The notes beneath the pieces are model-generated. The model did no database searches, had not been told where the DNA came from, and saw nothing but the letters and a program-made list of their open reading frames with translations. From contig NZ_JAGYPG010000005.1 in NCBI RefSeq assembly GCF_018343625.1, positions 87,032 through 151,031 of the forward strand: a stretch of DNA of 64,000 nucleotides, read 5' to 3'. A program made the translations under genes and the position numbers. Shown piece by piece: positions 39,085-48,034 of this stretch (position 1 is the stretch's first letter; each line of letters starts with the position of its first letter). Source of the DNA: Lederbergia citri. GTDB lineage: Bacteria > Bacillota > Bacilli > Bacillales > Bacillaceae_C.

Positions 39085-41169
39085 TTGAAAAATGAAGACA
39101 AGATTAATATTCTCTTAGTAGATGACAGACCCGAGAATTTATTAGCTTTAGAGGCTATCATTGAAAGAGATGATTACAATCTCGTTAAAGCATCATCAGG
39201 GGAAGAAGCATTAAAATATTTGTTAAAATATGATTTTGCGGCGATTCTATTAGATGTTCAAATGCCTGGTATGGATGGTTTTGGAACAGCCAAGATTATT
39301 AAGGCTCGTGAAAAAACAAAAAACATTCCAATATTATTTATTACAGCCAATAATATGGATACAGAGCATATTTTTATGGGCTATTCTTTAGGAGCCATTG
39401 ACTATATTTTAAAACCTTTTGACCCAATTATTTTAAAAGCAAAGGTTGAAGGATTTGTTGAAATCTATAAGTTGAAACAGACTCTTATTCATCAAGCAAA
39501 TGCACTTGAAGAAAAGAACAAAGTTATAGAATATATGGCCTTTCATGATGGGTTGACAGATTTACCAAACAGAAGAATGTTCAATGATCAATTGCTATTT
39601 AAACTAAATCATGCAAAAAGAATGAAACAGACACTGGGTATTATGTACTTAGATTTAGATCGTTTCAAATATGTGAATGATTCTCTTGGTCACATTGTTG
39701 GCGACAGACTATTAAAAGAAGTTTCCAAAAGGCTGTCAGCAAGTGTCCGTGAGAAAGACCTTGTCTCAAGGGTAGGCGGTGATGAATTTAACATCATCTT
39801 AGTAGATACTGACCGTGAAAAAGCTCTAGAGGTAGCTGAAAACATAGTAGAAAGGTTAAGCCAGCGGTTTATTATAGATCAATATGAGATTTTTATTACA
39901 ACATGTATCGGATTATCTGTTTTCCCTTACGATGGTGAAGATTCTAACACTTTAATGAAAAATGCAGACGTAGCATTACATCGTGCCAAAGAGCAAGGGA
40001 AAAACAAGTTTAAAGTATATCACTCAGGAATGAATATGCAATCATATCGAACTTTTCTAATGCAAAATGATCTCCGTAAAGCAATAGAAAATGAGGAACT
40101 TGAGCTTGTGTTCCAACCTAGAGTAAATATTAAATCTGGAAAAATCACGAGTGCTGAAAGCTTATTAAGATGGAATCACCCAAGTTGGGGAGCAATTTCA
40201 CCGAGTGAGTTTATCCCAATAGCTGAAGAAACTGACCAAATAGTTGAGATCGGAAAATGGGTACTTCAAAAGGTTTGTGAACAAATACAGATATGGAATA
40301 AGAAAGACCTTAATCCTATTCGAATTGCCATTAACTTTTCAGCACGTCAATTTTTACAAAAAAATCTAATTGAACATATTCAACAGGTACTGACTGAAAC
40401 AAACATAAATCCAGAACTGCTAGAAATTGAGATTACAGAGTCTGTACTTTTGGGAAATGAAGATGTTATTACAAGCACTTTGCAGCAACTTAGAAAAATG
40501 GGTATTAAAATTAGCCTTGATGACTTTGGAACGGGGTACTCTTCTTTGAATTATTTGAGGCGTTTTCCGTTTGATACTATTAAAATAGATAAATCCTTCA
40601 TTGATGATATTTTAAATCACCAAAATAATAGTAAAGCTGTTATTCAATTTATGATCTCCTTAGCAAATAGTATAAACATGTCCGTAATAGCAGAAGGGAT
40701 TGAAACAGAAGAACAATTAAAAGAAATCAACAACTTAAATTGTGACGAGGTGCAAGGATATTTACTCAGTCCTCCTTTGTTATCTTCTGATTTTGAAAAA
40801 TTCTTTGTGAATCGAAGTAAGAACCCCTTCGTGTTTAGAGAAGAGGATAGAACAAAAATGACAACCGTTCATTTGTCAGAAAATACTGACATAAATGATG
40901 ATAAAAAGTTTAAAAAAGATGTTCTCGATGTAGCCCTTACATATATTAAAAAGTCCTATTCAATCTCTAGTAGAGAAATGGAAGTATTCGAGTTAATTAT
41001 GGATGGATTAACCAACAAGGAAATCTCTGAACAATTATTTATAAGTGAACATACTGTTAAGAATCATATTACTCGTATTTTTCAAAAACTCAATGTTACT
41101 GACCGTGTCCAAGCGATCGCTTTGGTATATGAGACTTTCATGAATGAAGGGAATACGCTTTTTAATTAA
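39085..41169 (+). CDS. REC-GGDEF-EAL-LuxR HTH fusion regulator
   Basis: A 694-residue protein with four domains. The receiver (8-125) has phosphoacceptor Asp57 in LLDVQMPGMDG and Lys in ILKPFD. The GGDEF domain has intact GGDEF (231-235). The EAL domain has ESLLRW (358-363) in place of EALLRW, with EITES, DDFGTGYSS and QGYLLSPP. The LuxR/GerE HTH (626-694) has SSREMEVFELI, TNKEISEQLFISEHTVKNH. A DNA-binding domain after a complete c-di-GMP module is rare. It could couple phosphorylation and c-di-GMP to transcription. TTG start at 39085; the nearby ATG at 39078 is out of frame. Confidence 0.92.
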   Translation: MKNEDKINILLVDDRPENLLALEAIIERDDYNLVKASSGEEALKYLLKYDFAAILLDVQMPGMDGFGTAKIIKAREKTKNIPILFITANNMDTEHIFMGYSLGAIDYILKPFDPIILKAKVEGFVEIYKLKQTLIHQANALEEKNKVIEYMAFHDGLTDLPNRRMFNDQLLFKLNHAKRMKQTLGIMYLDLDRFKYVNDSLGHIVGDRLLKEVSKRLSASVREKDLVSRVGGDEFNIILVDTDREKALEVAENIVERLSQRFIIDQYEIFITTCIGLSVFPYDGEDSNTLMKNADVALHRAKEQGKNKFKVYHSGMNMQSYRTFLMQNDLRKAIENEELELVFQPRVNIKSGKITSAESLLRWNHPSWGAISPSEFIPIAEETDQIVEIGKWVLQKVCEQIQIWNKKDLNPIRIAINFSARQFLQKNLIEHIQQVLTETNINPELLEIEITESVLLGNEDVITSTLQQLRKMGIKISLDDFGTGYSSLNYLRRFPFDTIKIDKSFIDDILNHQNNSKAVIQFMISLANSINMSVIAEGIETEEQLKEINNLNCDEVQGYLLSPPLLSSDFEKFFVNRSKNPFVFREEDRTKMTTVHLSENTDINDDKKFKKDVLDVALTYIKKSYSISSREMEVFELIMDGLTNKEISEQLFISEHTVKNHITRIFQKLNVTDRVQAIALVYETFMNEGNTLFN

Positions 41170-41255
41170 GGCCCTTTTCCCAAACATTGTAGCTATTAGA
41201 TGTAAATTTTAATAACAAGAAATAAATTTTATCCTTGGAACTTATATTAAGATGG

Positions 41256-41345
41256 GAAAAGAGTTACCGGCTTAATAAGAACCGCTAAACTTCCTTATTA
41301 GGCGTAAAAGCCGGCTCTTGGGCTTTTACAAACAACAAACTTTAA
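41256..41345 (+). promoter_or_regulatory. Structured leader before the hybrid kinase
   Basis: AAGAG-tta-CCGGCTT-AATAAG pairs with the later CTTATT ... AAGCCGG-CTCTT to give a long stem. The 3' arm can instead form AAAAGCC / GGCTTTT, an alternative hairpin. Two mutually exclusive folds in a ~240-nt leader suggest RNA-based control. There is no clear T tract after the second hairpin, so transcription termination is uncertain. Confidence 0.4.
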
Positions 41346-41411
41346 GAAAATAGCCTTAATTAAGGAGAACCAGAAGCAATTAAGTAAATCTTCAACAAGG
41401 GGAAGAAACAA

Positions 41412-44400
41412 ATGAAAATAAGAACAAAGCTATTATTAGCTCTGAGCACATTACCTATAGTCCTAATCGTTCTTATTGGAGCTGGCCTGATACAAATAAA
41501 CCACCTCAATATTGCGAGTAATGTGATTGAAGATAACTATGATGCATCTATTTTAGCTGGACAAATTCGTGCAGACATTAAGGACGAAAGGATACTACTA
41601 AGAAATCTGGTTATTTTTACAGATGAAGTAACGATTCAGGAAGAAATCCATCAATTGCGGTTAATAAACGAAAATATAAAAAAAAATATTAGTATTTTGG
41701 AGTCAAAGATTTCTACAAAAGATCAAGTAGAGGCTACTGAAAGACTTATAAAAATAAATGATGATTTTAATGTCTATAAGGAAAGATTACTTACTTTTGT
41801 TTCCGAAGATAAAAAAGAAGAGGCTCGTGCTCTTATTAAAGAAAATTCCAAACACCTTGATGATCAACTAACTAATGTTATTGCAGATATAACGGATTCA
41901 TTTAATGATGAACTAGGAGCATCGTTAAATACTATGAAAAAAGATTCTCAGCGAGATATCATTATCAGTTCAGTCCTTTTAGCTTTATGTATCATGCTCG
42001 TTTTATGGATTCTCTATAAAAGTATTTGGACACTTTCAACTAGACTAAATAAAATGTCCAGCATTATGAGTAATGTGGCTAATGGAAATACAGATTTGAA
42101 TACGAAAGTTGAAGTACTATCTAATGATGAAATTGATGAGGTTGCAAGATCATTTAATCAGATGGGCGATTCTTTAATAGAACAAATGAAAAAGCAACAA
42201 GAACTGACTTGGACCAAAACAAATATAGCTGATATTACAACGAGCCTAAGCGGTGTTCATGACTTAGAAACATTGGGTAGCACATTCCTTTCAAAAGTGG
42301 TTCCAACAGTGGAAGCAGCTCATGCTGTATTATATGTAATAGATATCGATGCGAAAAATGAAGATATAATGTATAAACTCCTTTCATCATACGCTTTTAA
42401 GGAAAGAAAACATGTCACGAATACTATTCAAGCTGGTGAAGGTCTAATTGGTCAAGCAATCCTAGAAAAATCACCGATTATCCTTACAGATGTCCCATCA
42501 GATTATGTACGGGTTTCATCGGGACTAGGGGAGGCAGCACCATTAAATCTATACGTACTGCCAATCATTTTTGAAAGAGAAGTAAAAGCAGTTCTTGAAA
42601 TTGCATCCTTTAAACCTTTCAATGAAACGCAACAAAACTTTTTAGAAGAATTGATGCATGATGCTGGAACTATTATTGAAAGTGTAATGAGCAGAATTCA
42701 ATTAGCCAATTTATTAGAAGAATCTCAAATGCTAATGGAAGAAATACAGGCTCAATCTGAAGAACTCCAAAGTCAGCAAGAGGAACTAAGAGCAGCAAAT
42801 GAGGAACTTGAGGAGCAAACCAGTGCCCTTCGTCAATCTGAAGAAAAGCTGCAAATTCAGCAGGAAGAGCTTGAACAAACAAATGCAGACTTAGAGGAAA
42901 AGGCAAAAAGCTTGGAAGTTCAAAATAAGAACTTTGAGCGGGTTAATCGAGAGGTAGAAAAGGCACGGGCAGAACTTGAAGCAAAAGCCGAGCAATTAGC
43001 CTTAAGCTCAACATATAAATCTGAATTTCTTGCAAATATGTCTCATGAGCTTCGTACACCTTTAAATAGTTTATTAATATTGTCTAAACTTTTAGCTGAC
43101 AACCCAGAACAAAATCTTTCGCCAAAACAAGTGGAATATTCAAAAACGATCTATTCCTCAGGGCAAGATCTTTTGTTATTAATCAATGATATTCTCGATT
43201 TAGCAAAAATTGAGTCTGGAAAAATGAGTGTTAACCTTAGTAATGTCATGTACAAAGATATCGTTGATTTTGTTGAGAAAAACTTTAGACCAGTTGCAGA
43301 TAAAAAAGGTTTATCTTTAAAAATTCAATTAAAACATGACCTACCTCCTTTTATTTATAGTGATGAAGCTCGAATACAGCAGGTCTTGAAAAATCTATTA
43401 TCAAATGCTTTTAAGTTTACGGAACAAGGCGAAGTGAAGGTAGATATTTCAAAAGCAAATCATCATGATATGATTGCATTTTCTGTTACCGATACTGGAA
43501 TTGGTATTTCAAAAGATAAGCAGGATATAATCTTTGAAGCTTTCCAACAAGCTGACGGGACAACGAGTCGTAAATATGGCGGAACAGGCTTAGGACTATC
43601 TATTAGCAGGGAAAGCGCTGCCCTTCTAGGCGGAGAAATCATGGTTGAAAGTACTGAAGGGGTAGGAAGTACTTTCACATTCTATGTTGGGAATTATAAA
43701 AACGAAATAAATCATAATATTAAAGTTGGACAAGATGAAGCGGCTGTTTCAATTGAAACTTCCACACTTCAATTAGGAACTAGTGAACAGCATCAATCTC
43801 ATTCTGATCGGCCAAAGGCGGAGAATAGTCATATTAAAAGATTACTAATTGTTGATGATGATTTAAGACAAAGAAATAGCATAATGGAATTAATTAGCGA
43901 CATGGATTTCATTATGAAATCAGTTTCTACTGGTCAAGAGGTAATCGAACAACTCAAAGTAAATAAGTTTGATTGTTTGATTTTAGATTTAGGACTGAAA
44001 GATACAAGCGGTTTTGATCTGATAGAAAGAATATGTGAGGAAAACCATGAAATAAAAGTGTTTGTGTATACTGGAAGAGACTTAACCTTAAAAGAGGAGA
44101 TGCAATTAAATAAGCATGCACATACCATTATCATCAAGAATGAACATTCGCCGCAGCGGTTAAAAGCTGAGCTTCAATTATATTTGAGTGAAAGCAGTCA
44201 ATCGGACGAAAAGGATCATCTTTCAAATATAGAGGAATTAAGTAAGAATAAGGAGCTTAAAGGAAAGAAAGTTCTTTTAGTTGATGATGATGTTCGGAAT
44301 GTATTTGCTATTTCCAGCATTCTTGAAACCAGTGGAATGGAAGTTATCTTTGCCGAAAATGGCTTGGAAAGCCTTGAATTATTGCAAGATCGTACGGATA

Positions 44401-44645
44401 TAGATATAGTACTCATGGATATTATGATGCCGGAGATGGACGGATATGAAGCAATAGAAAGAATAAGAAAAGTGCCTGATAACAAAACTCTTCCTATTAT
44501 TGCTGTTACTGCGAAAGCAATGAAAGAAGACCGAGAGAAGTGCTTAGCAGTAGGGGCATCAGATTATCTAGTTAAACCTGTAGATCCTGATCAGTTAATC
44601 TCTTTAATAAAGGTTTGGCTATACAATGGAGAAAGGGATAATTAG
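41412..44645 (+). CDS. Hybrid sensor histidine kinase, HAMP-GAF-HK-REC-REC
   Basis: A 1077-residue membrane kinase. TM1 is at about 8-28, a helical-bundle sensor region at about 30-175, TM2 at about 182-202 and HAMP at about 203-257. A GAF domain spans about 280-425 and a long coiled coil about 430-535 (repeated EEL/QQEEL). HisKA has SHELRTPLNSL (His545), followed by HATPase with DTGIGIS and GGTGLGLSI. REC1 has Asp859 (LILDLGL) and REC2 has Asp1003 (LMDIMMPEMDG). REC1 lacks the usual P after the Asp motif. CheR starts 4 nt after the stop, so the two are coupled. Confidence 0.93.
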   Translation: MKIRTKLLLALSTLPIVLIVLIGAGLIQINHLNIASNVIEDNYDASILAGQIRADIKDERILLRNLVIFTDEVTIQEEIHQLRLINENIKKNISILESKISTKDQVEATERLIKINDDFNVYKERLLTFVSEDKKEEARALIKENSKHLDDQLTNVIADITDSFNDELGASLNTMKKDSQRDIIISSVLLALCIMLVLWILYKSIWTLSTRLNKMSSIMSNVANGNTDLNTKVEVLSNDEIDEVARSFNQMGDSLIEQMKKQQELTWTKTNIADITTSLSGVHDLETLGSTFLSKVVPTVEAAHAVLYVIDIDAKNEDIMYKLLSSYAFKERKHVTNTIQAGEGLIGQAILEKSPIILTDVPSDYVRVSSGLGEAAPLNLYVLPIIFEREVKAVLEIASFKPFNETQQNFLEELMHDAGTIIESVMSRIQLANLLEESQMLMEEIQAQSEELQSQQEELRAANEELEEQTSALRQSEEKLQIQQEELEQTNADLEEKAKSLEVQNKNFERVNREVEKARAELEAKAEQLALSSTYKSEFLANMSHELRTPLNSLLILSKLLADNPEQNLSPKQVEYSKTIYSSGQDLLLLINDILDLAKIESGKMSVNLSNVMYKDIVDFVEKNFRPVADKKGLSLKIQLKHDLPPFIYSDEARIQQVLKNLLSNAFKFTEQGEVKVDISKANHHDMIAFSVTDTGIGISKDKQDIIFEAFQQADGTTSRKYGGTGLGLSISRESAALLGGEIMVESTEGVGSTFTFYVGNYKNEINHNIKVGQDEAAVSIETSTLQLGTSEQHQSHSDRPKAENSHIKRLLIVDDDLRQRNSIMELISDMDFIMKSVSTGQEVIEQLKVNKFDCLILDLGLKDTSGFDLIERICEENHEIKVFVYTGRDLTLKEEMQLNKHAHTIIIKNEHSPQRLKAELQLYLSESSQSDEKDHLSNIEELSKNKELKGKKVLLVDDDVRNVFAISSILETSGMEVIFAENGLESLELLQDRTDIDIVLMDIMMPEMDGYEAIERIRKVPDNKTLPIIAVTAKAMKEDREKCLAVGASDYLVKPVDPDQLISLIKVWLYNGERDN

Positions 44646-44648
44646 GGA

Positions 44649-45512
44649 ATGAACAATTCACAGGGAAATTTGTATTTACATCAAAATAGTCCCAAGAACG
44701 ATTTAGAGGAATTAGAAGTTAAGTTATTATTACAAGGGTTATTTGAATGGTGTGGATATGATTTCCGAAACTATGCTTATGAATCTATAAAACGACGAAT
44801 ATGGCATAGAGTTCACTCGGAGAATTTAAGGACTATCACTGAGTTGCTTAACAAGGTTCTACATGACCCTCAAGTTTTACAAAGACTTGTGGGGGACTTT
44901 TCCATCAATGTAACCGAAATGTTTAGAGATCCATTGTTTTTCTTAAACTTCAGGGAAAAAATAGTACCACTTCTATACACTTATCCCTCAATCCGTATAT
45001 GGCATGCAGGTTGTTCAACAGGGGAAGAAGTGTATTCAATGGCGATCTTGCTTCATGAAGCTGGCCTGCTTGCAAAAACAAAAATATATGCTACGGATAT
45101 TAATGCAAATGCACTTAGCACAGCGAAAAATGGCTTATTTCCATTAGATAACATGAAAAAATACACTAATAATTATTTGCAGGCAGGTGGCGAAAGGGCA
45201 TTTTCAGACTATTACAATGTCACTAATTATGGAGTTAAATTCCATTCCTTTTTATCTAAAAACGTAGTCTTTACTCAGCACAATTTAGTAACCGATAGAT
45301 CATTTAATGAGTTTCACGTAATTCTCTGCAGAAATGTATTAATTTATTTTAATAAAATACTACAAAAAAAGGTCCATGAACTATTTCATGAGAGCCTATG
45401 CATGTTTGGTGTTCTCGGTCTGGGTGATAAAGAGACCATCTCTTATATGGAAGTTACAGACTTTTATAAAGAAATTAGTAGTAAGCACAAATTATATCAG
45501 AAGATAAAATGA
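44649..45512 (+). CDS. cheR: CheR-type protein-glutamate O-methyltransferase
   Basis: A 287-residue SAM-dependent methyltransferase with both CheR parts. The N-terminal helical domain has GYDFRNYAYESIKRRI and RDPLFF. The catalytic domain has SAM motif HAGCSTGEEVYSMA (Gly121-Glu127), YATDINANAL and ILCRNVLIYF. CheR normally methylates glutamates on chemoreceptors. Here there is no receptor or CheB nearby, and the gene is 4 nt after a hybrid kinase with a long coiled coil, which makes that kinase or its partners a candidate substrate. Intact and of normal length. Confidence 0.92.
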   Translation: MNNSQGNLYLHQNSPKNDLEELEVKLLLQGLFEWCGYDFRNYAYESIKRRIWHRVHSENLRTITELLNKVLHDPQVLQRLVGDFSINVTEMFRDPLFFLNFREKIVPLLYTYPSIRIWHAGCSTGEEVYSMAILLHEAGLLAKTKIYATDINANALSTAKNGLFPLDNMKKYTNNYLQAGGERAFSDYYNVTNYGVKFHSFLSKNVVFTQHNLVTDRSFNEFHVILCRNVLIYFNKILQKKVHELFHESLCMFGVLGLGDKETISYMEVTDFYKEISSKHKLYQKIK

Positions 45513-46021
45513 GTAGGGAGTATAAATACTCCCTATGTTATTTCCCTAATTTGTCCATATAAAGATTCTTATTTCTATACGATATAAGAGGTGAGAATAT
45601 AACACTTGATGTCTCATGAAGAATTTTAACGCCCCTCTTGATGAAATAGAATATGAATTTTAATAATGGGAATCTACAAAACCAAAAGATATTGGACTCA
45701 TCATACAAAGTGTTTTTAAAAACTGTTAAGGGGATTCGCTTAAGGCTCAAAAATTACTTACCATCAATATGGAGTACATGCAACGGAAAACCTAGTGAAA
45801 TGTTCGCCATTTGTTATTGCCTACATAGATCAAACAAAATCAATTAGTTAACGTTGGTGCTGCTAAGTTGGGCACCGTCACGGCCATAGCAGTAGGACTG
45901 AAGGGTTAAAAGTAAAATATTTTGTAAAGAGCAAAATGAATGAATAAAAAGAGAGTTGATTGTTTTTAAAAGTCAGATTTATTTAGTACAAAGTTCATAT
46001 TAATAAAGATAGGAGTTACTA
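45513..46021. other. Gap after cheR with no recognisable gene
   Basis: About 500 bp. A small hairpin AGGGAGTA / TACTCCCT at 45515-45534 follows cheR but lacks a clean T run. A 64-codon frame at 45653-45847 has no ribosome binding site and no family I know. The gap splits the island into two transcription units. Confidence 0.4.
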
Positions 46022-47638
46022 ATGGATCTTCAAAAATATATAAATCATTTATTCCAATCTATTAAAAGTAAATTGTCAGAATGGCTATCTTTAGAAGATG
46101 GAGAAACCATTTTAGCTGAGGATGTCTATCGGTTTCTCCACTCTATTAAAGGGACTTCAGGAACACTCCAACTTGTCAATTTAATGCAGGTTTCAGACGG
46201 GCTGTTAAATAAGTTGGATAGATACAAAAAGGAATGGGATATAACGGATTTGAAGACTTTCCTATTCCCGATAATTGAACTTACATATTCACATGAAAAC
46301 TTTAATGAATCAGTAATTTCTGATGAACCTGTCTTTCATACTAATGCACCTCTTATTCAAATCATAGATGATGATGTTTCGCTACTTATGCTTCTAAAAG
46401 ATGTATTAGAAGAAAAAAACTGGATAGTTGTGACTAATACAAACCCAGATAAGGCGGTTAAACAATATTTTGAAATGAAACCAGATTGCCTCATCCTTGA
46501 TATTCAGTTACCACATAAAGATGGTTTTCAAGTACTACAAGAAATTCAAGAACATAATGAAAAACACTTTATCCCGACCATTATGATCAGCATCAAAAAC
46601 AATAAGCAAACAAGAATAGAAGCTTATCAAAAGGGTGCAGACGACTTTTTGAACAAACCTATTGATATTCAAGAACTTGTTGCAAAAATTGAACGACATT
46701 TGCAACGAAAGAGAATTTTTGAACAATCAGTACTTATTGATGAATTAACTCAAGTTTATAATAGGAAATTTTTGGTAGAAAGTTTACCTCGTTTTTTTCA
46801 ACACTTTAATCGCTCGAAGGAAGAATTTTCGATTTGTATCGTTGATATTGACTTCTTTAAGAAAATAAACGATACCTACGGTCATCTTATGGGGGATAAA
46901 GTGCTTAAAGAATTCGCCCAGTATCTTAAGAGCCATATCCGGACTCTAGATATGATATATCGATATGGGGGAGAAGAATTTGTAATCGTATTTCCGAAAA
47001 CCACCAATAAGGAAGCAAAGGGACGGATAGAAGAACTAATAAAAGGTTTTTCGCAAAAGGTCTTTAGTCATAATGACATTGACTTTTCAGTCTCCTTTTC
47101 AGCGGGAGTATTTACCGTTGAGGATGAATCTGTAACGATGGACGAAGCTTTCAAAAGGGCCGACAGCTCTTTGTATGAAGCAAAACGCCTCGGTCGAGCG
47201 AGGGTTGAATGTTCACAGTTGGTGGATAACGTATATCAAAAGGTTATTCTCAATATTTCAGTTGTCGATGATGACATTATCATTCGGACAATATTGGCTC
47301 AAATTCTAGAATCCTTAACCATTAAGCATGTAGAATTAAACATCAAAGTATTTGAGAATGGTCCATCTTTTTTGAATTCCGAACATGCCAAAGAGGATAT
47401 CAATCATTTCTTAATCTTAGATGGTATTATGCCGATTATGGATGGACTAGAAGTTCTTCAGAAAATAAAACAAAGCAGCAATGCACACAGGTATAAAGTA
47501 TTAATGCTTACAGGTAGAAAAAGCAAAAATGAGATAGAACATGCTTTAAAGCTCGGGGCTGACGACTATGTCATAAAACCGTTTTATGTGAGAGAGCTCA
47601 AAGAGAGAATTGAAAGAATGTTAAATCGGATGAAATAA
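46022..47638 (+). CDS. HPt-REC-GGDEF-REC diguanylate cyclase
   Basis: A 538-residue protein with an unusual order. HPt (1-95) has FLHSIKGTSGTL (phospho-accepting His40). REC1 (about 108-228) has Asp160 in LILDIQLP. The GGDEF domain (about 235-400) has GGEEF (316-320), an active variant, with DIDFFKKINDTYGH. REC2 (about 412-538) has Asp467 in LILDGIMP. It can receive phosphate on His or Asp from the hybrid kinases and could turn this into c-di-GMP synthesis. AGGAG precedes the ATG. A lone receiver gene follows after 18 nt. Confidence 0.92.
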   Translation: MDLQKYINHLFQSIKSKLSEWLSLEDGETILAEDVYRFLHSIKGTSGTLQLVNLMQVSDGLLNKLDRYKKEWDITDLKTFLFPIIELTYSHENFNESVISDEPVFHTNAPLIQIIDDDVSLLMLLKDVLEEKNWIVVTNTNPDKAVKQYFEMKPDCLILDIQLPHKDGFQVLQEIQEHNEKHFIPTIMISIKNNKQTRIEAYQKGADDFLNKPIDIQELVAKIERHLQRKRIFEQSVLIDELTQVYNRKFLVESLPRFFQHFNRSKEEFSICIVDIDFFKKINDTYGHLMGDKVLKEFAQYLKSHIRTLDMIYRYGGEEFVIVFPKTTNKEAKGRIEELIKGFSQKVFSHNDIDFSVSFSAGVFTVEDESVTMDEAFKRADSSLYEAKRLGRARVECSQLVDNVYQKVILNISVVDDDIIIRTILAQILESLTIKHVELNIKVFENGPSFLNSEHAKEDINHFLILDGIMPIMDGLEVLQKIKQSSNAHRYKVLMLTGRKSKNEIEHALKLGADDYVIKPFYVRELKERIERMLNRMK

Positions 47639-47656
47639 GTAAAGGATGATAAAAAT

Positions 47657-48034
47657 TTGAAAAGAATTTTATTGGCTGAAGATGAAGAAGTGCTCCGTAT
47701 GCTTGTGGTAGATACATTAGAAGATCAGGATTATTATACGGTCGATGAAGCAATTGATGGTGGTGAAGCATGGGATTTAATTCAAAGCAATCACTATGAT
47801 TTGATCATACTTGATTATATGATGCCTATTTATACAGGGCTTGAGATTATCGAGAAAATACGGAACGTTGAGAATAAGAACGAGTATACAAAAATTCTGA
47901 TGCTGTCAGCGAAAAGTCAGATGTATGAACAAGAACGGATTTTACAAGCAGGCGCTGATTATTTTATGGCTAAGCCATTTAGCCCAATGGAACTCTTGGG
48001 ACTAGTTGTGGGGATTCTACATGAAAATAGTTAA
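47657..48034 (+). CDS. Single-domain response regulator
   Basis: A 125-residue receiver with the acidic cluster AEDEE (about 7-11), phosphoacceptor Asp in IILDYMMP (about 54) and Lys in MAKPFSP. No output domain. TTG start with AAAGGATG 8 nt upstream. Its 3' end overlaps the start of the next kinase gene by 14 nt, so they are translationally coupled. Probably a shuttle between that kinase and the HPt protein upstream. Confidence 0.92.
   Translation: MKRILLAEDEEVLRMLVVDTLEDQDYYTVDEAIDGGEAWDLIQSNHYDLIILDYMMPIYTGLEIIEKIRNVENKNEYTKILMLSAKSQMYEQERILQAGADYFMAKPFSPMELLGLVVGILHENS

Noticed and set aside
45653-45847. 64-codon frame after cheR
   Set aside because: No ribosome binding site and no recognisable motif; treated as an unannotated gap.
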